A stretch of DNA of 64,000 nucleotides. Source: Actinomadura atramentaria DSM 43919 (lineage in GTDB: Bacteria; Actinomycetota; Actinomycetes; Streptosporangiales; Streptosporangiaceae). The DNA lies in assembly GCF_000381885.1 (NCBI RefSeq), contig NZ_KB907221.1, positions 1-64,000 on the forward strand. The letters run 5' to 3'. A program made the position numbers and the translations under genes. Under the pieces are notes generated by a model. That model saw nothing but the letters and a program-made list of their open reading frames with translations, did no database searches and was not told the DNA's origin. Numbering within the stretch: the stretch's first letter is position 1; every line of letters begins with the position of its first letter. Shown here piece after piece: positions 1-8,448 of this stretch.

Positions 1-80
1 TACGGGGCGGCCGAGCGAACGAATGTCACCCGGCCGATAAAGGCACTGGCTTTTAACACGCTGTTGAGTTCTCAAGAAAC
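1..80 (-). promoter_or_regulatory. Leader of an rRNA operon (16S gene lies left of the window)
   Basis: Read on the minus strand, positions 61-80 give GTTTCTTGAGAACTCAACAG, the conserved actinobacterial rRNA leader block just upstream of 16S, linked to antitermination and RNase III processing. It continues into the usual AAAGCCAGTGCCTTTATCGG-type sequence (about 35-55). The 16S gene itself is not in the window, so the operon must start here and run leftward off the edge. Recognition is by motif memory; no rRNA body was seen. Confidence 0.8.
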
Positions 81-137
81 GGACACCCACCGCGCTCCGA
101 CCGCTTCCGCGATCCTCGCTCCGGGGCGACATTTCTT

Positions 138-165
138 ACTTTACCGGTTCCGCCCGGACTGTCAA
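138..165 (-). promoter_or_regulatory. Proximal rRNA promoter
   Basis: Minus strand shows -35 TTGACA (160-165) and -10 TAAAGT (138-143) separated by 16 nt, a near-consensus housekeeping-sigma promoter. It is placed correctly to fire into the leader at 1-80, with transcription starting near position 131. Confidence 0.75.
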
Positions 166-233
166 TTCCGCGCTTTCCCCGGCACCCCCCGATTCCAGAA
201 CCGCTTTCGCGGGTTCTTCGTCGAGGGCTCCGC

Positions 234-262
234 TATTTCACCAGACTCCGCGTGATTGTCAA
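234..262 (-). promoter_or_regulatory. Possible distal rRNA promoter
   Basis: A second perfect -35 TTGACA (257-262, minus strand) lies about 97 nt upstream of the first. A weaker -10 candidate GAAATA (234-239) follows at 17-nt spacing. Tandem promoters are usual for actinomycete rrn operons. Nothing gene-like is visible from 263 to 497. Confidence 0.5.
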
Positions 263-497
263 ACCACACGATTCCCCGGCACGCGACAACGTGCCGGACG
301 CGACAGAGCCACGCCGGTGAAAGATCGAGGAGGTTTCCCCCACGGGCCGGCCGCCGCACATGCGACGTCCTGCATCCCTCCGGGGACAAGTGGATAACTT
401 AGGCGCTCCGCCGTCCCGAGTCAAATCGGGGCTCCGGTCGGGCAAACAGCGTCCCGCGTCGAGGGTCGCGGTGTTCGAGCGTCGGCTCGGCCGAGCG

Positions 498-527
498 GTC
501 CGTTCCGGGCGGCCGCCCGGAACGGAC
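498..527. terminator. Perfect 30-nt inverted repeat, terminator of the purine permease
   Basis: Arms 498-510 and 515-527 (GTCCGTTCCGGGC and its complement) enclose a GGCC loop. The hairpin lies 7 nt past the permease stop codon (minus strand). There is no T-tract, as is common for GC-rich actinomycete terminators. It also insulates the rrn promoters from the permease. Confidence 0.7.
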
Positions 528-534
528 CCGGCCG

Positions 535-1923
535 TCAGACCGTGGGCGGTTCGAGCGGGGGGACGTCCGCGTCGGCGGGGTCGATCGGCGGTTTGCGGGT
601 GAGGACGTTGAACACCAGGTTCAGGAGCACCGCCGCGAGGCTGCCGAGCAGGATTCCGCTGTTGAGGATCGCGGAGACGTCGCGCGGCATGTTCTCGCCG
701 AACGCCGGGACGGTCCCCGGCAGGAACGCGATCCCGATGCTCATCGCGACGACGAGGGCGTTGCGCTCGTCCCGCAGGTCGGCCTTCGACAGCGTCTGGA
801 TGCCGACGACCGCGACCATGCCGAACATGGCGACGGCCGCGCCGCCGAGGACGTCCGGCGGGATGGACGCGACGTAGGCGGCGACCTTCGGGAACAGCCC
901 CAGCACGATCATGATGAAGCCCGCGGCGACGACGACGAACCGGCTGCGGACACCGGTCAGCCGGACGAGCCCGACGTTCTGCGCGAAGCAGGTGTAGGGG
1001 AAGGCGTTGAACGCACCCCCGAGGAACGTGGACAGGCCGTCCGCGCGGAGCGCCCGCGCGATGTCGTCGTCGCCCACGGACTTTCCGACGATCTCACCGG
1101 TGGCCTTGGCGTCGCCGACGGTCTCGACCACGGTGACCATCATGACGAGCAGCATCGCGACGATCGCCCCGATGTGGAACGTCGGCGCCCCGTAGTGGAA
1201 CGGCGTGGTGACGCCGATCCAGTCCGACTTGCCGACCTGGTCGAAGTCGGTGTCGCCGAGCGCGTAGGACACGACGGTTCCGGCGACGAGCCCGAGCAGG
1301 ATCGCGATGCTGCTGACGAACGGCCGCCGCAGGCGGTACAGCACGAGGATGAACAGCAGCGTCCCGCCCGCGTAGGCGAGGTGCCGCCAGCTCCCGAAGT
1401 CGTGTCCGGCGGCCTTGGCGGCCGCGCCGCCCGCCGCGTCGGTGATGGCGTTGGGCAGCAGCATGAGGCCCATGACCGTCAGGACGGTGCCGGTGACGAC
1501 GGGCGGGAAGAAGCGGACGAGGCGGCCGAGGAACGGCGCGGCGAGGAACGTCACGATGCCCGCGGTGATGACGCCGCCGTAGATGGCGAGGAGCGCGGCG
1601 GTCCCGTTCTCCGCGCCCTGGCCGATGGCGATCATGGGGGCGACGGCGGTGAAGGTGACGCCCTGGACGATCGGCAGCCGCACGCCGATCCGCCAGAAGC
1701 CCCACGCCTGGATGATCGACGCGATGCCGCAGGTGAAGAGGTCGGCATTGATCAGGTAGACGAGTTGTTCGGGCGACAATCCGATGGCGCTCGCGACGAG
1801 GATCGGGACGACGACGGCTCCGGCGTAGAACGCGAGGACGTGCTGGAACCCGTAGAGCGCGAGCTTCGGCGCGGGCAATACCTCGTCGACGGGGTGGACG
1901 GCGGGGGGTGGGGTTTCGGACAT
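535..1923 (-). CDS. NCS2 family xanthine/urate permease
   Basis: Inner-membrane nucleobase:cation symporter-2, 462 aa from the chosen ATG. It is hydrophobic throughout, with about 12-14 membrane segments. The NCS2/NAT signature QNVGLVRLTG (Q-N-x-G-x4-T-G) is present, and the preceding stretch ending in FPYTCFA is typical of the xanthine/uric-acid branch rather than UraA uracil carriers. Start chosen at MSETPPP because AAGGCAAGG sits just upstream; a 25-residue extension is possible but starts poorly. Substrate inferred as xanthine or urate. Probably a single-gene unit. An adenine deaminase far to the right (41254) could share purine salvage, but is not linked. Confidence 0.85.
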   Translation of the reverse strand: MSETPPPAVHPVDEVLPAPKLALYGFQHVLAFYAGAVVVPILVASAIGLSPEQLVYLINADLFTCGIASIIQAWGFWRIGVRLPIVQGVTFTAVAPMIAIGQGAENGTAALLAIYGGVITAGIVTFLAAPFLGRLVRFFPPVVTGTVLTVMGLMLLPNAITDAAGGAAAKAAGHDFGSWRHLAYAGGTLLFILVLYRLRRPFVSSIAILLGLVAGTVVSYALGDTDFDQVGKSDWIGVTTPFHYGAPTFHIGAIVAMLLVMMVTVVETVGDAKATGEIVGKSVGDDDIARALRADGLSTFLGGAFNAFPYTCFAQNVGLVRLTGVRSRFVVVAAGFIMIVLGLFPKVAAYVASIPPDVLGGAAVAMFGMVAVVGIQTLSKADLRDERNALVVAMSIGIAFLPGTVPAFGENMPRDVSAILNSGILLGSLAAVLLNLVFNVLTRKPPIDPADADVPPLEPPTV

Positions 1924-2013
1924 GCCTGCCTTGCCTTTCCGGTAGGTGAATGACATGTGCGCGTCGGGGCGGGGCGACCCTATCCGGGACCGTTCCATCC
2001 ACCGGGGGGCGGA

Positions 2014-2514
2014 TCAGGTGACGGGCACGATGCGGGCGTCCGCGAGCGTCCCCCGCCGGATGTCGAGCAGGCCGATCGTGCCGTGGGGCTGGCGGCGGCG
2101 GTCGGTGGGCGAGCCGGGGTTGAAGATCCGCACGCCGTCGCCCGTCTCGTCCAGCGGGATGTGGGAGTGACCGAACACGACCAGCCGCGCGGACGGGAAC
2201 CAGCGGTGGAGCCGCACGGTGCGGCCCTTGGCGGGTCCGGAGTCGTGGACCATCGCGACGGGCAGTCCGCCGAGGTCGAGTTCGAGGCGTTCGGGCGCGC
2301 CCCAGGCGGCGACGGCGGGGCCGTCGTTGTTGCCGAGGACGGCGTGGACGGGCGCGTAGGCGGCGAGTTCGTCGAGGACGTCCGGAATGCAGACGTCCCC
2401 GGCGTGCAGGATCACGTCCGCCCCGCGCAGGTGCTCCGCGACGGCGGGCGGGACGCCCTTCCAGCGGCGCGGCGCGTGGGTGTCCGACAGGACGACGACC
2501 TTCACGTCCGCCAT
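2014..2514 (-). CDS. YfcE/MJ0936-type metallophosphoesterase
   Basis: Cytosolic calcineurin-like phosphodiesterase of 166 aa. All dimetal motifs are visible in order: SDTH near residue 10, HAGD near 37, GNND near 61, MVHD in the middle and GHSH near 115. Size and motif order match the small YfcE family, which hydrolyses simple phosphodiesters in vitro; the physiological substrate is usually unknown. Start placed at MADVKVVVLSD because the family begins there; upstream codons are low-complexity. Divergent from the hydrolase gene at 2621 with a roughly 106-nt gap. Confidence 0.8.
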   Translation of the reverse strand: MADVKVVVLSDTHAPRRWKGVPPAVAEHLRGADVILHAGDVCIPDVLDELAAYAPVHAVLGNNDGPAVAAWGAPERLELDLGGLPVAMVHDSGPAKGRTVRLHRWFPSARLVVFGHSHIPLDETGDGVRIFNPGSPTDRRRQPHGTIGLLDIRRGTLADARIVPVT

Positions 2515-2620
2515 TTTCCCAAATGTGGGAGGGGCCACCGGTGGCGGCCGTCGTCTACGCTCGCGTCCACGAGCGGGCCGCCCGCCGCCCGCGCCGCCCG
2601 AGTCGCGAGGAGCGCCCCCG

Positions 2621-3478
2621 ATGTTCACCTTCACCAGCACCGACGGCGTCGAGGTCCACGTCCATGTCTGGGAGCCCACCGGGGAGCCGCGCGGGGTGGT
2701 GCAGATCGCCCACGGGATGGGCGAGCACGCGGCCCGGTACGCGCATCTGGCGGAGCGGTTGGCGGCGGCGGGCTACGCGGTCTACGCGGGCGACCACCGG
2801 GGGCACGGGCGGACGCTGACCGGGGAGCCGGGGCATCTCGGGGCGGACGGGTGGAATCTGCTCGTCGCGGACGTGGTGACGCTGTCGGAGGAGGCGCGGC
2901 GGCGGCATCCGGGCGTTCCGCTGGTCCTGCTGGGGCACAGCCTGGGGTCGTTCGCGGCGCAGCAGTACGTCCTGGAGCACGCGGATCTGCTGGCGGGGCT
3001 CGTCCTGTCGGGGACGACGGCCGTGGACGGGCTGCTGGAGCGGATGGTCGCGGCGCTGGCGGAGAACCCCGAGGGCGACGTGATGGCGCTGTTCAACGGG
3101 CCGTTCCAGCCGGGCCGCACCGGTTTCGAGTGGCTGAGCCGCGACGAGGCGCAGGTGGACGCGTACGTCGCGGACCCGCTGTGCGGGTTCAGCGTGGACG
3201 ACGGCGCGATGGGCGACCTGTTCGGCGTTGCCCCGCGGCTCGCCGAGCCGGCGGGCATCCCGGTGGATCTACCGGTGTACGTCGTCGTCGGGTCGGAGGA
3301 CCCGCTGAACGGGAAGCTGGAGCTGAGCGACTTGCTCGTCCAGCGCTACCGGGACGCGGGCCTGACCGACGTGACGTACCGGACGTACGACGGCGCGCGG
3401 CACGAGGTGTTCAACGAACTCAACCGCGACGAGGTCGAGGCGGACCTGATCGCGTGGCTCGCCCGCGTGACGGGCTGA
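2621..3478 (+). CDS. Alpha/beta hydrolase, monoacylglycerol-lipase-like (serine aminopeptidase S33 type)
   Basis: A 285-aa cytosolic hydrolase. It has an early HGMGEH oxyanion segment, the nucleophile elbow GHSLGS, the acid residue in GSEDPLN and the catalytic His in GARHEVFNE near the C terminus. This order matches the monoacylglycerol lipase/lysophospholipase group. Start ATG follows GAGGAG at good spacing. It stands alone between a divergent phosphoesterase and a hairpin at 3486-3513. Substrate (monoglyceride or other ester) is inferred from family only. Confidence 0.8.
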   Translation: MFTFTSTDGVEVHVHVWEPTGEPRGVVQIAHGMGEHAARYAHLAERLAAAGYAVYAGDHRGHGRTLTGEPGHLGADGWNLLVADVVTLSEEARRRHPGVPLVLLGHSLGSFAAQQYVLEHADLLAGLVLSGTTAVDGLLERMVAALAENPEGDVMALFNGPFQPGRTGFEWLSRDEAQVDAYVADPLCGFSVDDGAMGDLFGVAPRLAEPAGIPVDLPVYVVVGSEDPLNGKLELSDLLVQRYRDAGLTDVTYRTYDGARHEVFNELNRDEVEADLIAWLARVTG

Positions 3479-3485
3479 TCCGGGC

Positions 3486-3513
3486 GCCGGGGGCGTCTTC
3501 CGGCGCCCCCGGC
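3486..3513 (+). terminator. Hairpin terminator after the hydrolase
   Basis: GCCGGGGGCG (3486-3495) pairs with CGCCCCCGGC (3504-3513) across an 8-nt loop, 8 nt past the stop codon. No T-tract. Confidence 0.65.
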
Positions 3514-3652
3514 CATCCGTCGCACCGCACCGCCGGAGTGAACATTCCGCCCTTCCCATGACCGCCACAAGAACCTATAGTTACTCTCAGTCATCAGATC
3601 GTCACGTGCGCGCGGCGTCGCCGCGGGCGGCTCAGACCGATCGGAGCGACAG

Positions 3653-4060
3653 ATGCAGGACGAGCGAGCGGCCCCCGACGCCCCTCCGCCGACGATGGCC
3701 GAGCTGGCGCGGGAGGCTATCGCGCATCTGGAGGGGCTGGCCCGCGTCGTCGCGCGGATGCAGGGCCTGACCGAGCCCGCGCCCGCGGGGCGGCCGGTCG
3801 AGAACGGGGGCCGTCCCGACTCCGACGGGCTGCCGCCGGGCTCGCCGCATCTGGACCGGCTGACCCGCCGGGAGCGGGAGGTCCTGGCGCTGCTGGTGCG
3901 CGGGATGCCGAACCGCAGGATCGCGCGTTCGCTGAACATCACGGACGCGACGGTGAAGAACCACCTGCACGCGGTGTTCGTGAAGCTGGGCGTGGCGGAC
4001 CGCACGGAGGCGGTCGCGAAGGTGCTGGCGCATCCGGGGCCGCACTCCCCCGCCCCGTGA
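3653..4060 (+). CDS. LuxR-type helix-turn-helix regulator without a receiver domain
   Basis: A 135-aa protein. A helical, Pro-rich N-terminal half (about 1-65) has no receiver Asp or ligand domain. The C-terminal LuxR/GerE HTH starts at LTRREREVLALL and includes NRRIARSLNI and ATVKNHLHAVFVKLGV. Stand-alone GerE proteins of this size are frequent in actinomycetes and may act as partner-dependent regulators. The ATG follows GGAGCGACAG. The upstream gap holds a locally AT-rich CCTATAGTTACTCTCAG stretch (about 3573-3589) where a promoter is likely. Target genes unknown. Confidence 0.75.
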   Translation: MQDERAAPDAPPPTMAELAREAIAHLEGLARVVARMQGLTEPAPAGRPVENGGRPDSDGLPPGSPHLDRLTRREREVLALLVRGMPNRRIARSLNITDATVKNHLHAVFVKLGVADRTEAVAKVLAHPGPHSPAP

Positions 4061-4064
4061 GCCC

Positions 4065-4098
4065 GCCGCCGGCCGCCGTGCGGGCGGCGGCCGGCGGC
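4065..4098. terminator. Bidirectional hairpin between convergent genes
   Basis: GCCGCCGGCCGCC (4065-4077) pairs with its complement at 4086-4098. The hairpin fills the gap between the LuxR-type gene and the convergent phosphatase gene. Confidence 0.65.
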
Positions 4099-4106
4099 GG
4101 CCCGGG

Positions 4107-5687
4107 TCAGCGCCGGGCCGGGCGGGCGATGGTGAACCGGTCGATCTCGGTGCCGTTCTCGGCGAGGGCGCGGACGGCGAGGGACGCGGTCCGGCCGCGG
4201 CCGCCGGGCTCGACGTCCACGGCGATGAACGAGTAGCCGGTGAACCGGACGCGTGACCACTCGACGGTCTCGACGGCCTTGCCGCCGGACTTGTCCCAGG
4301 AGTAGGTCCTGATCGCGTCGATGCGCTGCTCGTGGCCCGCGTAGCTGTCGGGGACGGGGAAGCTGTAGAGGCTCTTGCCCGCGCCGCCCGCGGTGACGTA
4401 CACGGTGCCGTCCGTCTCGGGGCGGACGGTGCCGCCGATGGGCAGGGCGCGGCCGACGGCGTTGCCCTTGATGGCGTCGGTGCGCTCGTAGACGTGGTTG
4501 TGGCCGTTGATGACGAGGTCCACGTCGTACTTCTCGAACAGCGGCACCCAGGCGTCGCGGACGCCGCCCTCGGAGGCGTGCTGGTTCGTGGTCGAGAACG
4601 CGCAGTGGTGGAAGAAGACGACAATGAAGTCGATCTCGCGGCGGCGGTACTCCTTGAGCCGCGCCTCCAGCCACGTCGTCTGGACGCCCTTGGACAGGCC
4701 GAGGTTGGCGGGGATCTCGTAGGAGACGTCGTTGGCGTCCAGGGAGATCACGGCGGTGTTGCCGTAGACGAACGAGTAGACGCCGGGCAGGTTCCGGCCG
4801 TCCGGCCCGTTGTCCGGGAGCTGGAAACGGGCCTCCTCGCCGCCGTAGCCGTTCGGCGAATACCACGCCTCCATGTCGTGGTTGCCGTAGGCGACCATCC
4901 ACGGGACCTGCTTGGCGACGGTCTCGGTCTGGGCGAGGAACTGGTCCCAGGCGCGGGTGTCGAAGGTGTCGGACGGCTTGCCCTGGCCGGACGAGTCCGC
5001 GTAGCAGATGTCGCCCGCGTGCAGGTGGAACGCGGGGCGCTGCGCGAGGATCAGGCTGTCGTTGGCGAGGGCGTGGTAGCTGACGCCCTGGTCGCCGAAC
5101 GCGGTGAAGGTGAAGCGGGAGTCGCCGGACGGGGCCGTGGTGAACGTGCCGACCGTCCCGGCCAGGTGCGGGTCGGCGGGGTCGAAGCCGTCGTGGCCGA
5201 CGCCGTAGTAGTAGGTCGTGCCCGGATGGAGGCGGGCGAGCTGGACGTGCAGGAAGTACTGCGTCACGTCCGGGCTCGCGCCGACGCCCGCGGGCGTGTG
5301 GAGGCTGCGGACCTCCGCCGGGAGCTTCTGCGACAGGTTCCACGGGTGCGTGCCGAGGCGCAGGAACGGCCGCTTCACCGCGGCGGGGACCTGCCAGGAC
5401 ACGGTCATCTGGGTGCGCGGGTCGTTCCCGAACGCGAGGTGGCGGCCCATCGGCGCGACGAGCGCGCCGTCGATGCGCGGCGCGGACGGCAGGAACGCGG
5501 GCGCGGCGGGGCCGGCGGCGCGGGCGGTGCCCGGCGCGAGCCCGGCGGCGACGAGCGCGCCGGCCGCGGCGGCGCCGCCGCCGAGGATGCGGCGGCGGGA
5601 GTGGCGCGAGCGCAGGTATTCGTGCTGTTCCGCCATGCTCATGCGCTCGGCGAGCTGGTCGGGTACGCCCATGCGAGGAGTGTTCAC
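4107..5687 (-). CDS. Tat-exported purple-acid-phosphatase-like metallophosphoesterase
   Basis: Secreted or surface phosphatase, 526 aa. The N terminus carries a twin-arginine signal (SRRRILGGG, then an Ala/Gly-rich h-region ending near ARA). A PAP-type fibronectin-like domain (about 75-190) follows. The catalytic part shows FGDQG, HAGDICYAD, GNHD and NGHNHVYERT, the dinuclear metal motifs of purple acid phosphatases. Export through Tat fits folding with metals bound. GTG at 5687 is used here; internal ATGs at 5672 and 5642 are alternatives. Probable role is releasing phosphate from organic esters outside the cell. No Pho box was recognised upstream. Confidence 0.85.
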   Translation of the reverse strand: MNTPRMGVPDQLAERMSMAEQHEYLRSRHSRRRILGGGAAAAGALVAAGLAPGTARAAGPAAPAFLPSAPRIDGALVAPMGRHLAFGNDPRTQMTVSWQVPAAVKRPFLRLGTHPWNLSQKLPAEVRSLHTPAGVGASPDVTQYFLHVQLARLHPGTTYYYGVGHDGFDPADPHLAGTVGTFTTAPSGDSRFTFTAFGDQGVSYHALANDSLILAQRPAFHLHAGDICYADSSGQGKPSDTFDTRAWDQFLAQTETVAKQVPWMVAYGNHDMEAWYSPNGYGGEEARFQLPDNGPDGRNLPGVYSFVYGNTAVISLDANDVSYEIPANLGLSKGVQTTWLEARLKEYRRREIDFIVVFFHHCAFSTTNQHASEGGVRDAWVPLFEKYDVDLVINGHNHVYERTDAIKGNAVGRALPIGGTVRPETDGTVYVTAGGAGKSLYSFPVPDSYAGHEQRIDAIRTYSWDKSGGKAVETVEWSRVRFTGYSFIAVDVEPGGRGRTASLAVRALAENGTEIDRFTIARPARR

Positions 5688-5798
5688 CTGGGCAAGGGTG
5701 GCCCGTTGCAGCGTTCCAAGGGTGCCGTTGGGGTGAACGTTGGCGATACGTCTTGTGACCGCCGGGGGCAGCCCGGGCTAACGCGGCGGACAGGCCCG

Positions 5799-6185
5799 TC
5801 AGCCGTCGCGCTCGACCGCGACGTCGATGCGGTCGGTGTAGAACGCGACGTGCCCGGCGATGGCGGCGACCGCCGGATACGGGTGCTCGTAGGTCCACAC
5901 CGCGTCGGAGACGGCGCCTTCGGGGCCGAGCACGTCGTAGTACGAGCAGTCGCCCTTGTACGGGCAGTAGGTCACGGTGTCGGCGCGGCGCAGGAGCGAC
6001 TGGTCGACATCGCCCAGCGGCACGTACTGCACGGGCGGGTAGTCCGCCTCCTGGAGCGTCAGCGCGGCCGAGCTGTCGGCGAGGACGCGGCCGCCGACGC
6101 GCACGGTCACGCGCGCGCCCGTCGGCTCGACGGTGATGGGGTGCCCGGGTCCGGGCACCAGGACTTTCCGCTCGCTGTGCGTCAC
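5799..6185 (-). CDS. DUF427 domain protein
   Basis: A 128-aa single-domain protein of the DUF427 family. Family marks seen are a central YCPYKGDCSYYDV segment, and WTYEHPYPAV with a C-terminal FYTDRIDV. GTG start is preceded by GGAGGGG. Cytosolic, with no signal or membrane segment. Function of the family is not established; no neighbour suggests a pathway. Confidence 0.8.
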   Translation of the reverse strand: MTHSERKVLVPGPGHPITVEPTGARVTVRVGGRVLADSSAALTLQEADYPPVQYVPLGDVDQSLLRRADTVTYCPYKGDCSYYDVLGPEGAVSDAVWTYEHPYPAVAAIAGHVAFYTDRIDVAVERDG

Positions 6186-6354
6186 GGTCCGACCCCTCCG
6201 GTCGATGCGGCGGCGCGCCCGCGGCCCGCGCGGACGCGATCTTCCCCCGACCCTACGTCGCCGCGCGCCGGATGCGCCGCCGCCGCGGTGCGCATCACGT
6301 CCTCGGATGCGCTAGTCTTTTCCACGACGGAACGCCCGCGAGGGCGGTCATTCC

Positions 6355-6429
6355 GGGCGATTAGCTCAGTGGGAGAGCGCTTCGTTCACACCGAAGAGGT
6401 CACTGGTTCGAACCCAGTATCGCCCACCA
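6355..6429 (+). tRNA. tRNA-Val (anticodon CAC)
   Basis: The full cloverleaf can be drawn. Acceptor GGGCGAT pairs with ATCGCCC; the D arm is GCTC/GAGC. Anticodon stem CTTCG/CGAAG holds loop TTCACAC (CAC at 34-36), and the T arm is ACTGG TTCGAAC CCAGT. CCA is encoded. Body is nearly identical to the tRNA-Val(GAC) at 47634-47708. A TAGTCT -10-like element lies at 6313-6318. Confidence 0.95.
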
Positions 6430-6436
6430 GCAGGTC

Positions 6437-6480
6437 ACGGGCTGTCTTCTCTTACGCGAGAACACGGCCCGTCTGCTTTT
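6437..6480 (+). terminator. Terminator of tRNA-Val
   Basis: ACGGGC (6437-6442) pairs with GCCCGT (6467-6472), with an inner TTCTC/GAGAA helix, and is followed by CTGCTTTT. The hairpin begins 8 nt after the encoded CCA. Confidence 0.7.
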
Positions 6481-6545
6481 CGCGCGTGAATCATGTGTGG
6501 GATGCCTGTGCGGATCGGCCGCATCCTCACCTTCCCCGGCTTCTC

Positions 6546-7223
6546 TCAGTGGCTCCGCTGCGCCTGGAAGACCATGAGGGCGAGCTGGACCCGGTTGTCC
6601 AGGCCGGTTTTGGTGAGCGCGCGGGAGATGTGCGTCTTGACGGTGCCCTCGCTCATGAAGAGCGCCTTGGCGATCGTCGCGTTGGACGCGCCTTCGGCGA
6701 CGGCCTCGGCGACGGCGCGCTCCCGGTCGGTGAGCGCCGCCAAGGCCCGTTGGGCTTGGGCGCCGGCGGAGTCGCCGCCCGTGCGGGTGTGGCGTGCCAC
6801 GAGTTGGCGGGTGATCGTCGCCGAGAACGCGGACTCGCCCGACGCGGCGAGGTGGATCGCGTGGCAGAGTTCCCGCGGCGCGACGTCCTTGAGCAGGTAT
6901 CCGCTCGCGCCGGCCTGCAGTGCGTCGAGGACGTGGGTGTCCAGATGGAACGTCGTCAGCATCAGCACGGCGGCGGACGGCACCGCCGCCCGGACGCGGC
7001 GAGTCACCTCGACGCCGTCCATCTCCGGCATCTGCAGGTCCATCAGCACGACGTCGGGACGGTGCCGCGTCGCCGCGCTGACGGCCTCGGCTCCGCCGGG
7101 CGCTTCGGCGACGATGGTGATCGTGGGGTCCGCCGACAGGACCATCGACAGCCCGGCGCGGACCATCGCGTCGTCGTCGACGATGAGCACCGAGGTGGAC
7201 GCGCTGCTGAAAGGGCCGGTCAT
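6546..7223 (-). CDS. NarL/FixJ-type response regulator
   Basis: A 225-aa two-component regulator. The receiver domain (about 11-130) has the acidic pocket VDDD, the phospho-acceptor Asp62 in VLMDLQMP, Thr in MLTTFH and Lys in YLLKD. A LuxR/GerE HTH (about 155-220) contains LTDRERAVAEAVAEG and GTVKTHISRALTKTGL. Its start overlaps the stop of the kinase gene by 4 nt, so the two are translationally coupled. The stimulus and target genes are unknown; the divergent membrane protein at 8612 is the obvious candidate. Confidence 0.9.
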   Translation of the reverse strand: MTGPFSSASTSVLIVDDDAMVRAGLSMVLSADPTITIVAEAPGGAEAVSAATRHRPDVVLMDLQMPEMDGVEVTRRVRAAVPSAAVLMLTTFHLDTHVLDALQAGASGYLLKDVAPRELCHAIHLAASGESAFSATITRQLVARHTRTGGDSAGAQAQRALAALTDRERAVAEAVAEGASNATIAKALFMSEGTVKTHISRALTKTGLDNRVQLALMVFQAQRSH

Positions 7224-8428
7224 CGTAGGGGCACCCGCGCGGACAGCCGGAACTCATGGGTGTTCCCGCCGCGGTCGACGACCTCGTGTTCGGCGGCGCC
7301 TCCCACGGCGGCGACCCGTTCGGTGAGACCGCGCAGCCCGGCACCGCTTCCGGGCAACGTTGACCCGGCGCTTTCGATCGGGTTGGTCATCGTGAGGAGA
7401 GCATTATTGCCCTCGCGGCGAACATTCACCGTCACCAGTGCGCCAAGGGCGTGCTTGCGCGCATTCGTCAGCCCTTCCCGCACGACGCGGTAGATGTGCT
7501 CGGCGTTCGGGGATTCCCGCAGCACGGCCGTGCCGTCTGCGTGGTCGCCGTCGTCGGCCAGGTCGAGGTGCGCGACGATCAACTGGCCCGCTTGTCTGGC
7601 TTCGTCGATCAATCCCGCGACGGTCTGCTCGTGCTCGGCGCTCCGCGGTGTCACGACGGTGCCGTCGCGCAGCACGCCGATCACGGTGCGCAGCTCGTCG
7701 AGTGCGCTGACCGCGGTGGTACGAATCGTCGCGGCGGTCGTGCCGACGTTCTTCGCATTGTCCCCCGCGACCGCGAGCCCGCCGGCGTAGAGCGCGATCA
7801 GCGAAATGTAGTGCGCGACCGAGTCGTGCATGTCCCGGGCGATCCTGGCGCGCTCGGCCATCTGGATCTGCTCCGCGCGCAGCTCGCGCTCGCGTTCGAT
7901 ACGGGCCGCCCTGTCCCGGTAGACCGCGACCAGGTCCTGCTGTTTCTGCTGCAGCGCTCCCCAGGCCACGACGGCGAGCGCTATCGCGGTATTGACCACC
8001 ACGGTCAGGCTCAGCGCGGAATTGGCCGGGTACAGCATCCAGAAGACCAGGGCGCCGACGATATCGGCCAGGGCCACGACGAATGCCTGCTCGATGCGTC
8101 GGCTGCGCGCCACCGCGAAAAGGGCCACGTAATTGGCCACCCCGGCCGCGGCGAAGAACGCTCCGGCGACCGCGAGCACCAGCCCGACGACGACCGGGGA
8201 GCGGTGCCGGACCAGCAGCACGAGACTCGCGACCGCGCCCACGGCGACATCGAGGACGCGCCACCCGCCTCCCGGGCGCTGTTCGAGGACGAGGAACAGC
8301 ATGGCGAGCCCACCGGCGAACGCGGCGAGAACGAGCAACGCGGACCGGCCGTGCTCGATCCACGACTCTCGACGCACCGGGGTCTTGTGGCTGCGACCGC
8401 CGGCGACGGCGAGTGAGGGGGACGGCAC
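7220..8428 (-). CDS. Sensor histidine kinase, HisKA_3 (NarX/DesK-like)
   Basis: Membrane kinase of 402 aa. Four or five membrane segments lie between about residues 28 and 157 with almost no extracellular sensor loop, suggesting an intramembrane sensor. The HisKA_3 box has His201 in ARDMHDSVAHY. A HATPase domain follows with an N box in REGLTNARKHA and a G box GSGAGLRGLTERV. GTG start at 8428 has a weak upstream GGGTGG. First gene of a two-gene operon with the response regulator. It faces the membrane-protein gene at 8612 across a palindrome-rich gap. Confidence 0.88.
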   Translation of the reverse strand: MPSPSLAVAGGRSHKTPVRRESWIEHGRSALLVLAAFAGGLAMLFLVLEQRPGGGWRVLDVAVGAVASLVLLVRHRSPVVVGLVLAVAGAFFAAAGVANYVALFAVARSRRIEQAFVVALADIVGALVFWMLYPANSALSLTVVVNTAIALAVVAWGALQQKQQDLVAVYRDRAARIERERELRAEQIQMAERARIARDMHDSVAHYISLIALYAGGLAVAGDNAKNVGTTAATIRTTAVSALDELRTVIGVLRDGTVVTPRSAEHEQTVAGLIDEARQAGQLIVAHLDLADDGDHADGTAVLRESPNAEHIYRVVREGLTNARKHALGALVTVNVRREGNNALLTMTNPIESAGSTLPGSGAGLRGLTERVAAVGGAAEHEVVDRGGNTHEFRLSARVPLR

Positions 8429-8448
8429 CGGACCACCCTAACCGTCCG

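Noticed and set aside
7224..7344. Alternative frame through the response regulator and over tRNA-Val
   Set aside because: Its Arg/Pro-rich translation is a shadow of the true frame, and its far end is antisense of tRNA-Val (WAILGSNQ-type artefact).
4332..7493. Plus-strand open frame of more than 1,000 codons
   Set aside because: It runs antisense through the phosphatase, DUF427 and two-component genes and across a tRNA. Its Val/Arg/Gly-rich composition is typical of shadow frames in very GC-rich DNA.
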